Origin: JAFLCL01 sp039809495
GTDB lineage: Bacteria; Myxococcota_A; Polyangia; Polyangiales; Sandaracinaceae
Reading direction: 5' to 3'
NCBI GenBank assembly: GCA_039809495.1
Contig: JBDHVC010000007.1
Location: forward strand, 1-64,000
DNA length: 64,000 bases
Positions 20,601 through 28,885 of the stretch are shown in pieces (position 1 is the stretch's first letter; each line of letters opens with the position of its first letter). A program made the position numbers and the translations under genes. The notes under the pieces were generated by a model. It was given only the letters and a program-made list of their open reading frames with translations, did no database searches and was not told the DNA's origin.

Positions 20601-22735
20601 AGGAGCTCGTCGACGCGCTCGACGCGCTCACCGCGATCGAGGGGGATCCGGAGGCGGTGGGCGCGCTCGTCCGGCGCGCGGCGGCGATCGCCCACCGCGA
20701 GCTCGGGGACTACGAGGGCGCGCGCGCGCGGCTCGAGCCGCGCGTCGGAGACGGTGACGACGAGGCCCAGCGCGACCTCGAGCTCTACGCCGCGGAGGCC
20801 GACGCCGGCGAGGGGCTCGTCCAGCTCTTCTCGTCGCTCGCGGCGAGCGCGCCCGATCCGGCGCTCGGGCGGCGGCGCTGGATCGACGCGGCGCGCGCGG
20901 CCGATCGGCTCACCCACGATCCCGGGCGAGCCCTCGAGCTGGTCCTCAAGGCGCTCGCCCTCGACCTCTCCGACGAAGAGGCGCTCGATCACGCGGATCG
21001 CCTCGCGGCGGCGGCCTCGCAATTCGCGCGCCTCGTCCAGGTCTACGAGACGCTCCTGCGCAAGAGCGACGACAAGGATCGCAAGCTCGAGCTCCTCGTC
21101 CGCCTCGCCGGCGTCCTTCGCGCCGCGCCCGACGAGCTCGGCAACGCCTTCGATCGGCTGATGCGCGCGGCCTCGCTCGCGCCCTTCGACGCGCGGGTGA
21201 TCACCGCGCTCGAGGAGCTCGCGCCTGCGCTCGGGCGCGCCGAAGAGCTGCTCATCGTCTACGATCGGAGGAAGCGGGACGCGAGCGACGACGAGGCGCG
21301 GGTCCGCGAGCTCGTCGCGTCGGCGCGCGTCGCGGAGCTCCTCTTGGGCGATCGCGAGCGCGCGATCGCGTTCCTCGCGCAGGCGGTCGCGCTCGCGATC
21401 CGCTCGCCGGCGCTCTTCCCGCTCGTCGAGGGGTGGTCGCGCGCCGTGAGCCCGGCCCTCGCGCGGGCGCTCGTGGACGTGTACGGCGCGCTCGCCGAGG
21501 ACATGGAGCTGGATCCGCGCGCGGGGGCGCTGCTCGTGCGCGCCGCGGCGCTCTTGCGGACCCCGCCCGCGGACGACGAGGGGGCGTACGGCGCGCTCTT
21601 GCGCGGCGTGACGCTCGTCCCCTTCGACGAGCCCACGATGGACGCCCTCGACGCGCTCGCGACCGAGCTCGGGAAGCTGCCGCTCCTCGCGACCCAGCTC
21701 GACAAGCTCCTCGCGGACGCGCTCGACGGCAAGAGCGCGAGCCTGCTCATGCGGCGGCGCGCGAGCGTGCTCGAGCGGCTCGGCGACGTGGAGGGCGCGT
21801 CCGAGAGCTGGGTGCGCCTTCGGCAGCTCTTGCCGAGCGACGACGGCGTCCGCGCGGGGCTCCGCGCGATCCTGCGTCGCGCGCGGAAGTTCGACGATCT
21901 CCTCGTCGCGCTCGAGAGCGACGCCCGAGGCGCGAAGGCCCCCGAGCAGCAGATCGCGCTCCGCCGCGAGATCGCGCGAACGTGGGAGCACGATCTTCGC
22001 AATCGGTGGGAGGCGATCGAGGCGTGGGAGCGCGTCCTCAAGCTCGCGCCAGGCGACGACGAGGCCGCGCAGGCGCGGGCCCGCCTGCGGAGCAGCAGCG
22101 CCTCGACGCTCGCTTCCCCCGCGGACGACGCACCCGACCTCGATCCCAGCGCCGACGGGACGCTCGCGCGCGACGCTGGGGAGCGCGCCGGCGCGTCGCT
22201 CGAGCCCGACCCGAGCGCGGAGGCCGACGTCTCGCACGCGGTCGAGAGCCTCGACGCGGTCGAGAGCCTCGACGCGGTCGAGAGCCTCGACGCGGTCGAG
22301 AGCCTCGAGCCGCCATCGGACGTCCTCGAGCCCACGGCGCTCGCAGACGGATCGAGCGCTCGAGCCGACGAGCCTCCGCTCGACGCGGACCCGGAGGAGG
22401 CAGCGTTCGACGACGTCACATCCGTCTCGCTCGATGACCTCGACGCGGCGATCGAGGAGTCGACCGGCGAGCTCGACGTCACGGATCTCGAGCCTCGCTC
22501 AGCCGATCCAGCTCTTCCCCGCGACGAGAGCGGCCTCGACGATCTCGACGCGCTGCTCTCGAGCGCGAGCGACGACGAAGAGGCCCTCGACGACGCGCTC
22601 GAGGTGGACGAGGCCGAGGTCGTCGAGGCGCGGAGGCCGCCGCCGTCGCTGCGCCCCCCGCCGCCGCCTCCCGCGCAGGCTCGCGCGAGCACGCCCCCCA
22701 AGCCGCCACCGCCGCCGCCGCGCAGGCGATCCTGA
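17684..22735 (+). CDS. Very large tetratricopeptide-repeat protein
   Basis: 1683-residue protein made almost wholly of TPR-like helical hairpins (about residues 1-1470; recurrent patterns such as ALERLPTYDDAFARLAAIYEQ). A disordered acidic C-terminal segment contains a four-fold six-residue repeat (AVESLD) and a Pro-rich end (PPPSLRPPPPPP). There is no signal peptide, membrane segment or catalytic motif, so a cytoplasmic scaffold is likely. The start is the ATG at 17684, where the first TPR begins; the open frame continues upstream only as antisense to pdxH. Such giants are typical of myxobacteria. Partners are unknown. Confidence 0.88.
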   Translation: MDPTADELIARLRQNPDDGAAYAALRAHYQRIGDYASLANLLEGFAARAADPAAGARSFYDAADLAWSALGDTGRGVALYERALERLPTYDDAFARLAAIYEQAEDIQRLAGLYERRAQALAQAGADPRAVAELHHRQGELWEQRLQRADRALVHYRKAIDLDPSLVPAIYAAREIYRQAGNDKAAAALIELEAKAEPETERKLALLRELAHVRAEILGDREAAVVALKRALALAPEHPEILDNLATIYQQRAEAQPDPQLADADRRRASDVLFQLAQKLPPASAVPLLERALDATPDHEPSLALLERIAEHVGDPGLLPVRWVAFLARAPEAPSAGERRKRLGRAYLDAGQLDYAVACFEWSAEQGDVEATELLLGIYRQLGREEDVVQLLERAGAALPAAVRVTQLRAAQQAALARGDEETAARLARDLLAADPADPEATIFLEELYRRRGDFGALRDLLYEAARIPGLSVEARKQRLREIALLEERRLNDPDGAVQAWRQVVTLDVADREARAALARLLEQLERWDELAQAAERDAVAATDDATKLEAYKRLARIHADRRGDQAEAALAWRAALDVSPSDVEARDGWIAGLLAANALAQAIAPMRERAESTPKGATRAEAYRALARTLDLLVSQRLAEAPDADVRDRQADALAAWTRVLDDATQDLEALDRLEALDRQLGDWERLLRTLSYRADLEQGGARIEVLLRMGAIAEAELGDLPRAAELYHHAFELDASDERALDSLIRTYEASGRYRDIVSLLNERAHAEPDPHRRAALYRRIARILTERVQNDEGAAEAYWKVLELSEDLEALVFLEQRAEHAGDFDAAEQLLVRAIAVAETTEDRVARMAQRADLLADALGRPRDAIAVLSELVREVDPSHLPALGRLGDLAEETDDAPLLADTLERTLGVIDDPGLRAPIAERLSRLYLDTLGDRPRAIEALARWHDASPFDEAPLRALIPLLEEARRAQELVDALDALTAIEGDPEAVGALVRRAAAIAHRELGDYEGARARLEPRVGDGDDEAQRDLELYAAEADAGEGLVQLFSSLAASAPDPALGRRRWIDAARAADRLTHDPGRALELVLKALALDLSDEEALDHADRLAAAASQFARLVQVYETLLRKSDDKDRKLELLVRLAGVLRAAPDELGNAFDRLMRAASLAPFDARVITALEELAPALGRAEELLIVYDRRKRDASDDEARVRELVASARVAELLLGDRERAIAFLAQAVALAIRSPALFPLVEGWSRAVSPALARALVDVYGALAEDMELDPRAGALLVRAAALLRTPPADDEGAYGALLRGVTLVPFDEPTMDALDALATELGKLPLLATQLDKLLADALDGKSASLLMRRRASVLERLGDVEGASESWVRLRQLLPSDDGVRAGLRAILRRARKFDDLLVALESDARGAKAPEQQIALRREIARTWEHDLRNRWEAIEAWERVLKLAPGDDEAAQARARLRSSSASTLASPADDAPDLDPSADGTLARDAGERAGASLEPDPSAEADVSHAVESLDAVESLDAVESLDAVESLEPPSDVLEPTALADGSSARADEPPLDADPEEAAFDDVTSVSLDDLDAAIEESTGELDVTDLEPRSADPALPRDESGLDDLDALLSSASDDEEALDDALEVDEAEVVEARRPPPSLRPPPPPPAQARASTPPKPPPPPPRRRS
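22238..22309 (+). repeat. Four 18-bp tandem repeats inside the TPR gene
   Basis: Unit GCGGTCGAGAGCCTCGAC repeats at 22238, 22256, 22274 and 22292; the last copy differs in its final base. The array encodes AVESLD repeats in the acidic C-terminal tail. Near-identity at DNA level suggests recent expansion, and copy number may vary between strains. Confidence 0.9.
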
Positions 22736-22778
22736 GCGCTGCGTTTTCGGCTTCCGTCGAAGGCCCGCGCGAGGCAAC

Positions 22779-23498
22779 ATGGTGACCCCGATGCCGACGC
22801 CGCCGGAGAGCTCCGAAGGCACCTCGAGCGAAGAGGCCCCGCTCCACGCCGAGGATCGCGCCTTTCTCGACGCGCTCCGCGACGTCGGCCTCTTGCCGGA
22901 CCTCATGGGCGACGAGCTGCTCCGCTCGCTGCGCGTCGCCCGAGCGTCGAAGGCTCGGGAGGGCTCGGCGGAGTTCCGGATGAGCCTGCTCCACGCGCAC
23001 TACACCGCGTCGGGCGACGCTCGCGCGGCGACCTCCCGCCAGCAGGTCGATCGCTACTTCGTCCACCACGAGGAGGAGGCGGCCACCGCCAGCCTGCTCC
23101 TCGCCCGTATCGCGGCGCTCACGCCCGAGATCGGCGCGATCGCGCTCGAGCGGATCGGAGAGGGCGAGGACTCGACGCTCGTCTTGCGCGCGGGCGACGA
23201 CTTCGTCGCGCTCCTCGATGACTTCGAGGAGGGGATGGACACCGGCGAGGTCGATCTGCGAGCGATCGACGGGGAGGCTCGGCGCCACGCGACGATGGTG
23301 ACGGTGCGAGGCCTCATCCGCGCCGTGAACGTGCTGCTCGGGCGCCGCGACGTGCGCGAGCGCTTCGTCCCCTTGCGCTCCGACGTGAACCGCGAGGTCT
23401 ACGTCGCCGTCCCGCTCACGGAGGCCATCGAGCTCGCGCGCGCCGGCCACCTCGAAGAGCCGACCGCGGAGGACGTGATGGAGCTCGGCGGCTGGTAA
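22779..23498 (+). CDS. Conserved hypothetical protein, soluble
   Basis: 239-residue protein, not recognised. After a disordered, Pro/Ser/Glu-rich start (1-25) it has a helical part (25-115, with FLDALRDVGLLPDLMGDELL) and a mixed alpha/beta C-terminal half with many acidic residues. No signal peptide, membrane segment or metal motif. GAGGCAAC precedes the ATG at 22779. It starts 43 nt after the TPR gene and is probably co-transcribed with it, which suggests a shared but unknown role. Confidence 0.7.
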   Translation: MVTPMPTPPESSEGTSSEEAPLHAEDRAFLDALRDVGLLPDLMGDELLRSLRVARASKAREGSAEFRMSLLHAHYTASGDARAATSRQQVDRYFVHHEEEAATASLLLARIAALTPEIGAIALERIGEGEDSTLVLRAGDDFVALLDDFEEGMDTGEVDLRAIDGEARRHATMVTVRGLIRAVNVLLGRRDVRERFVPLRSDVNREVYVAVPLTEAIELARAGHLEEPTAEDVMELGGW

Positions 23499-23557
23499 GC
23501 CGGCTCGACGAGCGCGGCGAGCGCCCCTCGCCTCCGCGTCGCGCCCCCCTCCGCGTT

Positions 23558-25522
23558 TTGCTACCACGCTCCGACGTGTCCCGAGCCCTCCCGCGAACGA
23601 GCCACGCGCACGCCCCTCATCCGCTCTCGCTCCGCGGGCTGCTCGCGGCCCAGCCCGCGACGACGCTGGCTCGCCTCGCCCAACGTCGCCGCTTCGCGGT
23701 CGATCCCCACAAGGCCCTCGATCCGTTGGAGCAGATCGCGCGAGCGCTCGCGTTCCTCCCGGGAGCCGCCTCGAGCGCCTCGCTCGCACCCGCGACGCGC
23801 GAGGCGCTCGAGGCGCTGATGGTCGCCAGAGGGCTCGCGGATCGGCGCACGCTCGGCGGCGAGGCGCTCACGCTCGTCGAGCTCGGGCTCGGTTTCGCGG
23901 CGCCGACGACGCTCGCGAGCGACGCCATCGCGCTCCCGGCGGCCTACCGACTCCAGCTCCCCTCGCCGCGCGGTGAGAGCCGCCACGCCGCGCGACGGCT
24001 GCTCGCGAGCCTCGACGCGGAGGCCCGCTCCGACGCCATCGTCGCGCTCTCGGGCCGGCGCACGAGCGCCCCTTGGCCGCTCGCGCTCGAGGGCGTCCTG
24101 CTCCGCATCGAGACCCCCACGAGCCTCGCCGCGCTCGTCAGCGAGCAGGATCGCGAGGCCACGCTCGTGCTCTCGACGATCGAGGCGCGAGGCGGAGAGG
24201 TCCTCGTCGACGAGTACCTCGATCTCTGCCGCGAGCCCGCGCGCTGGACCCGAGCGCGCATCCCCCGACGCGGCGTGGCGCATCACCTCGCCTCGCTCGC
24301 GCTCGTCGTGGCGAGCGGCGACGGGCGCGTCATGATGCCGGAGGAGGTCGCCGCCGTCGTGGGGCGCGCGCGACGAGGAGCGCTCGCACGCAAGCGCCGC
24401 GCCGCCCTCGGCGCGCTCGAGCGACGCGACGACGAGCCCGCCCGCGCGACGCTCGCGAGCGCGCTCGGACCTCGCGCGCTGGCCGCCTGGCTCGCGGCCG
24501 AGGTCGCCGGGCGCGCCCCGACCCGCACCGCGATCGCCCGGGCCGCGCGGAGCACCGCGCGAGGCTTCGAGGAGACCGCGCTCCTCGTCTCCCTCGTCGA
24601 GGCGACGCCGATGCGTGGCCACGCCCTCCGGAGCTACGAGCGCGCGCTCCGAGCCACCTGGGCGCGGGGACGAGCCTGGGACGAGCTCCTCGAGTCGCCA
24701 CGGTCCGCGCAGAGCGATGACGACACGCCGATCCTCGTGCTCCGAGCGTGCGTGCTCGACGCGCTCGTCGCCCTGCCCCGCGGCCGCTTCGCGCCGCGCT
24801 CGGTCGCGCGCGCGACGATCGAGAGCGATCCACGCTTCGCGGGGATCCGCGCGGCCTTCGAGCGGGCGCGCGCGCCTCGGCACGCCCCACGCGTCGCGAC
24901 GATCGAGCACGCGCTCGAGCGCTTGCTCGACGTCTCGCTCCCGGCGCTCGGGCTCCTCGACGTGGCCCGCGACGGCTCGGTGCGCGCGAGCGCTCGGGGG
25001 CTCGAGGAGGACGCCCCGCTCGACGCGGCGCCCGCGCCGCCCCGCTGGGAGAGCGCGATGAGGGCGCGCCTCGACGCGCACACGTCGCTCGACCTCGTCC
25101 TCGGCGCGAGCGCGCTGGCCGACGGGATCGCCGACGGCGAGGACTTGGTGCTCGTGCTCGATCCCGCCGAGGTCCGCCTCGACGTCCGCGCGGAGGTGCT
25201 CGCGACGCTCGAGCGCGCGCAGCACCCCGACGTCGCCCACTTCGAGTCCCTCTGCCCGCTCCCTCGAGCGCGCGCGAGCGCGCAACGCGTCGCGTGGCTC
25301 GTGACCCTCCCCGAGCCCGAGCTCGCGCGAGAGCTGCGGGCCCTCCCCGAGCTCGCGCGGTGGCTCGTCGCTCCTCACCCCGACGCCGCGCTGCTCGCGT
25401 TCATCGACGGCACCCCCCTCGGTCGGCTCACGCGCGTGCTCTCGGCGCACGGCGTCGCCCTCGAGCCCCGCACGTCGGTCGAGGCCGCCGGACGCCGCTC
25501 GAAACCCCGTATTTTGCGGTAG
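23558..25522 (+). CDS. Large Arg/Ala-rich protein of unknown function
   Basis: 654-residue soluble protein, not recognised with confidence. It is alpha-helical throughout, very Arg/Ala/Leu-rich, with repeated LxxLLxxL patterns. The C-terminal ~130 residues (EDLVLVLDPAEVRLD to DGTPLGRLTRVLSAHGVALEP) faintly recall the C-terminal domain of actinobacterial XPB/Ssl2 helicase-associated proteins, but no helicase motifs are present. The start may be the upstream in-frame codon at 23558 or a GTG at 23576. It lies 59 nt after the 239-residue gene and may share its transcript. Base composition is like the neighbours. Confidence 0.65.
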   Translation: MLPRSDVSRALPRTSHAHAPHPLSLRGLLAAQPATTLARLAQRRRFAVDPHKALDPLEQIARALAFLPGAASSASLAPATREALEALMVARGLADRRTLGGEALTLVELGLGFAAPTTLASDAIALPAAYRLQLPSPRGESRHAARRLLASLDAEARSDAIVALSGRRTSAPWPLALEGVLLRIETPTSLAALVSEQDREATLVLSTIEARGGEVLVDEYLDLCREPARWTRARIPRRGVAHHLASLALVVASGDGRVMMPEEVAAVVGRARRGALARKRRAALGALERRDDEPARATLASALGPRALAAWLAAEVAGRAPTRTAIARAARSTARGFEETALLVSLVEATPMRGHALRSYERALRATWARGRAWDELLESPRSAQSDDDTPILVLRACVLDALVALPRGRFAPRSVARATIESDPRFAGIRAAFERARAPRHAPRVATIEHALERLLDVSLPALGLLDVARDGSVRASARGLEEDAPLDAAPAPPRWESAMRARLDAHTSLDLVLGASALADGIADGEDLVLVLDPAEVRLDVRAEVLATLERAQHPDVAHFESLCPLPRARASAQRVAWLVTLPEPELARELRALPELARWLVAPHPDAALLAFIDGTPLGRLTRVLSAHGVALEPRTSVEAAGRRSKPRILR

Positions 25523-25657
25523 TTTCGACGATCCGTCGCTTCGACGCCGGTTTCGCTTGACCTCGGCGCGGCGGCGCTCAACGCTTGCCAGATCTGACCT
25601 GGGCGGGGTGCGCGCGAGTGGGTCTCGGCGTGCCTCCCTTGGGCGGGGGAGGCTGTG

Positions 25658-25888
25658 ATGTCGAACGAGTCGAAGTTGATCGAGACGCGCCTTGGGACCG
25701 TGAAGTGGTTCAACAACGCCAAGGGCTGGGGCTTCATCAAGCAGGACGACGGCCCCGACGTCTTCGTCCACTACTCGCAGATCGGCGGCGACGGGTTTCG
25801 CACCCTCCGCGAGGGTGAGGCGGTCGAGTTCGCCTTGCGCGAGGGGCCGCGTGGCCCGCTCGCCGAGAAGGTCCTCCGCCGCGACTGA
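25658..25888 (+). CDS. Cold-shock-domain RNA/DNA-binding protein
   Basis: 76-residue single-domain OB-fold protein of the CspA family, binding single-stranded nucleic acid as an RNA chaperone. RNP1-type KGWGFI and RNP2-type VFVHYSQI are both visible after GTVKWFN. GGGGGAGG ends five bases before the ATG at 25658, which is why the GTG one codon earlier was not used. A 5' region of about 130 nt with TTGACC (25557-25562) as a possible -35 could give the long leader usual for csp genes. A 9-bp hairpin follows the stop. Confidence 0.95.
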   Translation: MSNESKLIETRLGTVKWFNNAKGWGFIKQDDGPDVFVHYSQIGGDGFRTLREGEAVEFALREGPRGPLAEKVLRRD

Positions 25889-25899
25889 CAGCGCGTCGG

Positions 25900-25929
25900 C
25901 GCGAGGCGCGGCCGAGCCCACGCCTCGCG
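25900..25929 (+). terminator. Hairpin after the cold-shock gene
   Basis: Perfect 9-bp inverted repeat CGCGAGGCG (25900-25908) / CGCCTCGCG (25921-25929) with a 12-nt loop, starting 12 nt past the csp stop. No T-run follows, so it is a terminator-like structure of uncertain strength. Confidence 0.45.
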
Positions 25930-26001
25930 TCTCGCAATGGCCGCTCTCGCGTGCTAGGCCCCGCCTCGAGCGCCGAGTCGAGCGCCTCGAGCCGATCGAA
26001 C

Positions 26002-27045
26002 ATGCGTCGCTATCTCCTGATCTTGGTCGTGCTCTCCGTCGTGGGATCCGTCGCCGTCGCCTGCACCTGCGGCGACGACGAGACGAGCCCGGCGCACGAT
26101 CGCGCCGAGACGCCGCGCACCCACGGCTTGACGGAGGAGGAGGCGCGTCAGGTCCTCGCGAAGATCGGGGATCGGGAGATCACGGTCGGCGAATTCGTCG
26201 AGTCGATCTCGTCGAAGGGGCCGTTCCTCCGCGCTCGCTACAACTCGCCCGAGCGACGACGAGAGCTCCTCGATCAGATGGTGCGCTTCGAGCTCTTCGC
26301 CGCCGAGGCGCATCGCCAGGGGCTCGACGAGCTCCCGGAGGTCCAGCGCACGCGCAAGCAGGTGCTCATCCGTCGCTTCCTCAAGCAGGAGTTCGAGGAT
26401 CGCATCCAGCTCTCGGACGTGAGCGACGCCGACGTCGCCGCCTACTACGAGAGCCACCGAGACGAATTCAACAAACCGGAGCAGGTGCGGGCGAGCCAGA
26501 TCCTCGTCCAGAGCCAGGCCACGGCGCAGCGGCTCTTGCGTCAGCTCCTCGCGAGCCCCTCGGACATCCGGCTCTTTCGACAGCTCGCCGAGCAGAACGA
26601 CACGGATCCGGCGACGCGCGATCGCTTCGGCGATCTGGGCTTCTTCTCGCGGCCCGCCGAGCGGCAGGCGGGGGAGCCGGACGTGCCCGCGGAGGTCGCC
26701 GACGCCGTGTTCTCGCTCGACACGATCGGCGCCGTCTACCCGCACGTGGTCCGCTCGGCGCGCGGCTACCACGTCCTCAAGATCACGGGGCGTCGCGCGC
26801 CGCTGCGCCGCACGCTCGAGGACGCGTCGCGGCCGATCCGCCACCGCCTCTGGCGCGAGCGACGAGAGCGAGCCGTCGACGAGCTCGTCGAGCGGCTGCG
26901 CTCCGAGGCGGACGTCCACGAGGATCTCTCGCTCCTCGATCAGGTCCACATCGACATCCCCGAAGGGAATTTCCCGACGGAGGCCGCGCTCGATCCGGTC
27001 GCGAGCCCGGCGGATCCCCCTTCCCCACCCGCGACGACCCCCTGA
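26002..27045 (+). CDS. Parvulin-type peptidyl-prolyl isomerase lipoprotein
   Basis: 347-residue periplasmic folding factor. A short signal peptide ends at a lipobox-like SVAVAC (Cys about 21), suggesting lipid anchoring. Residues 50-150 form the SurA/PrsA-type N-terminal helical domain (IGDREITVGEFVESI). Residues about 155-270 form a rotamase PpiC domain, with EQVRASQILVQ, GDLGFFSR and VVRSARGYHVLKI. A basic helical segment and Pro-rich end follow. It is immediately upstream of a second parvulin gene whose ATG shares the A of its TGA stop (TGATG), so the two are co-translated and probably serve outer-membrane protein folding. Confidence 0.9.
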   Translation: MRRYLLILVVLSVVGSVAVACTCGDDETSPAHDRAETPRTHGLTEEEARQVLAKIGDREITVGEFVESISSKGPFLRARYNSPERRRELLDQMVRFELFAAEAHRQGLDELPEVQRTRKQVLIRRFLKQEFEDRIQLSDVSDADVAAYYESHRDEFNKPEQVRASQILVQSQATAQRLLRQLLASPSDIRLFRQLAEQNDTDPATRDRFGDLGFFSRPAERQAGEPDVPAEVADAVFSLDTIGAVYPHVVRSARGYHVLKITGRRAPLRRTLEDASRPIRHRLWRERRERAVDELVERLRSEADVHEDLSLLDQVHIDIPEGNFPTEAALDPVASPADPPSPPATTP

Positions 27046-28064
27046 TGCGCTCCTCGACGTCCACCCGGTTCAAGAGACACGGCGCGCGCACCCTCGTCGC
27101 GACGCTCGCGGGAGCCCTCGTCGCGACGGCGCTCGTCGCGGCGTTCGGGCGACCGAGCGTCGCGCACGGCGAGGTCATCGAGCGCGTCGTCGCCGTCGTC
27201 AACGACGACGCGATCTTCCTCTCGGAGCTTCGCGTGAAGGCCGGGCCGCGGATCGCCGGCGCGGTCTCCGCGGCGCGCACGGAGGCCGAGCGCCTCGCCA
27301 TCGCGAGACAGATCTACGAGGAGGAGCTCACGAAGCTCATCGACGAGCGCCTCCTCCTCCAGGCCGCGACCACCGAAGGGATCACGGTCTCGACGAGCGA
27401 CGTCGAGGGCGCGATCAACAACGTGCGCGCGCAGACGCACCTCTCGCCCGATCAGTTCTGGCAGCTCGTGCGCGAGCAGGGGCTGACGGAAACGGAGTAC
27501 CGGCGGGACATCCGCCAGCAGCTCCTCCGCTACAAGGTGCTGAACCAGCGGGTCCGCGGCCGGATCAACATCACCGAGGACGACGTCCACCGGCGCTACG
27601 ACGAGCTCGTCGCGCAGGCGCGTAGGCGCAGCCGCTACAACGCCGCCTTCGTCCTCGTCTCGGTGCCCGACGGCGCGTCGGCGACCGAGGTCGCGGCGCT
27701 CGCGCGCCGAGCCGAGGAGGCGCGCAGCACGATCGAGGACGCCGACACCTTCGAGGACGCGATCGACGACTACGGAGGCGGCGAGCTCGGCTGGCTCGAG
27801 GAGGGCGATCTCGAGCCCGCGCTCGAGGACGCGCTCGCGAGCCTCGACGTCGGCGAGGTCTCGAGCCCGGTCCGGGGCTCGAGCGGCTTCTTCATCTTCC
27901 TGCTCCGCGAGCGCGACACCCAGAGCGGCGCCGCGCCTCGCTACGAGGACGTCCGCATGGACATCTATCGACAGATGCTCCAGGACGCGATGACGCGCCA
28001 AGAGCAGGCGTTCCTCGAGGAGCTGCGCCGCGGGGCCGTCATCGAGCGGCGGCTCGATCTCTGA
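27045..28064 (+). CDS. SurA-like periplasmic chaperone/peptidyl-prolyl isomerase
   Basis: 339-residue exported protein. The N-terminal signal peptide (1-42, FKRHGARTLVATLAGALVATALVAAF) is followed by the SurA N domain (EVIERVVAVVNDDAIFLSEL, residues 43-165) and one PpiC domain (about 195-300: AAFVLVSV, GGELGWLEEGDL, SGFFIFLLRER). E. coli SurA has two parvulin domains; this one has a single recognisable domain. Start codon and upstream stop overlap by one base, giving tight coupling to the lipoprotein parvulin. The stop has a TGACGG context. Confidence 0.9.
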   Translation: MRSSTSTRFKRHGARTLVATLAGALVATALVAAFGRPSVAHGEVIERVVAVVNDDAIFLSELRVKAGPRIAGAVSAARTEAERLAIARQIYEEELTKLIDERLLLQAATTEGITVSTSDVEGAINNVRAQTHLSPDQFWQLVREQGLTETEYRRDIRQQLLRYKVLNQRVRGRINITEDDVHRRYDELVAQARRRSRYNAAFVLVSVPDGASATEVAALARRAEEARSTIEDADTFEDAIDDYGGGELGWLEEGDLEPALEDALASLDVGEVSSPVRGSSGFFIFLLRERDTQSGAAPRYEDVRMDIYRQMLQDAMTRQEQAFLEELRRGAVIERRLDL

Positions 28065-28134
28065 CGGACCTTCCGCGCCGAGGGTGAGCCGATCCGCCGC
28101 GAGCCGCCCACGTCGCGCGAGCGATCCGCCCCCG

Positions 28135-28860
28135 TCAGCGGCCCAGCCGCAGCCTCCACACCATCGCGACCGCCTCGAGGAAGATCGTGCGGCTCATCTT
28201 GCTCTGGCCAGCCTTGCGGTCGACGAAGGTGATCGGCACCTCCTCGACGCGGAACCCACGCTGCGCGGCGCGGTACGTCGTCTCGATCTGGAACGAGTAG
28301 CCCTCGGAGCGCAGCGAGTCGAGATCGATCGAGCGGAGCACCTCCGCGCGGAAGGCCTTGTATCCGCTCGTCAGGTCCCGAATCGGGAGGCCGAGGATCG
28401 AGCGCGCGTATAGGCTCCCGCCCTTCGAGAGGAGGTGTCGCCCCGGGCCCCACCCGACGACGCCTCCCCCCTCGATGTTGCGCGAGCCGATCACCAGATC
28501 CGCGCCGCGCTCGAACGCGGAGAAGAACGCGGGGAGATGGAGCGGATCGTGGCTCATGTCCGCGTCCATCTCGAAGAGCAGCTCGTAGCCCTCCGCGAGC
28601 CCCTTGCGGAACGCCTCGACGTACGCCGTGCCGAGCCCGAGCTTGCCGGGCCGATGCATGACCCGGACGCGCGGATCCGCCTCCGCGAGCCGATCCGCGA
28701 TCTCACCCGTCCCATCGGGCGAGTGGTCGTCGACGATGAGGACGTGCACGTGCGGCACGACCCGCAGGACGCTCGTGACGAAGTGCTCGATGTTGTCGCG
28801 CTCGTTGTACGTCGGCGTGACGATCAGCGCGCGCGGGTGCTCGGGGTCCACGTGGGTCAT
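28135..28860 (-). CDS. Polyprenol-phosphate mannosyltransferase-like glycosyltransferase (GT2, Dpm1 type)
   Basis: 241-residue cytosolic-face glycosyltransferase that transfers mannose (or another hexose) from a nucleotide sugar to polyprenyl phosphate. GT-A features: VTPTYNERDNI, VDDHSPDGTG, MDADMSHDP (DxD), IGSRNIEGGGVVGW, and the C-terminal LTSGYKAFR plus EGYSFQIE motif typical of Dpm1. There is no C-terminal membrane domain, as in soluble Dpm1/Ppm1 catalytic units. Start ATG at 28860. It is convergent with the surA-like gene and transcribed alone. Confidence 0.92.
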   Translation of the reverse strand: MTHVDPEHPRALIVTPTYNERDNIEHFVTSVLRVVPHVHVLIVDDHSPDGTGEIADRLAEADPRVRVMHRPGKLGLGTAYVEAFRKGLAEGYELLFEMDADMSHDPLHLPAFFSAFERGADLVIGSRNIEGGGVVGWGPGRHLLSKGGSLYARSILGLPIRDLTSGYKAFRAEVLRSIDLDSLRSEGYSFQIETTYRAAQRGFRVEEVPITFVDRKAGQSKMSRTIFLEAVAMVWRLRLGR

Positions 28861-28885
28861 CGAGGCGCGAACTTAGAGGCCGCGC

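Noticed and set aside
19136..22237. Minus-strand open frame of about 1030 codons opposite the TPR gene
   Set aside because: It is the mirror of the TPR coding frame with no domains; open only because of high GC at wobble positions.
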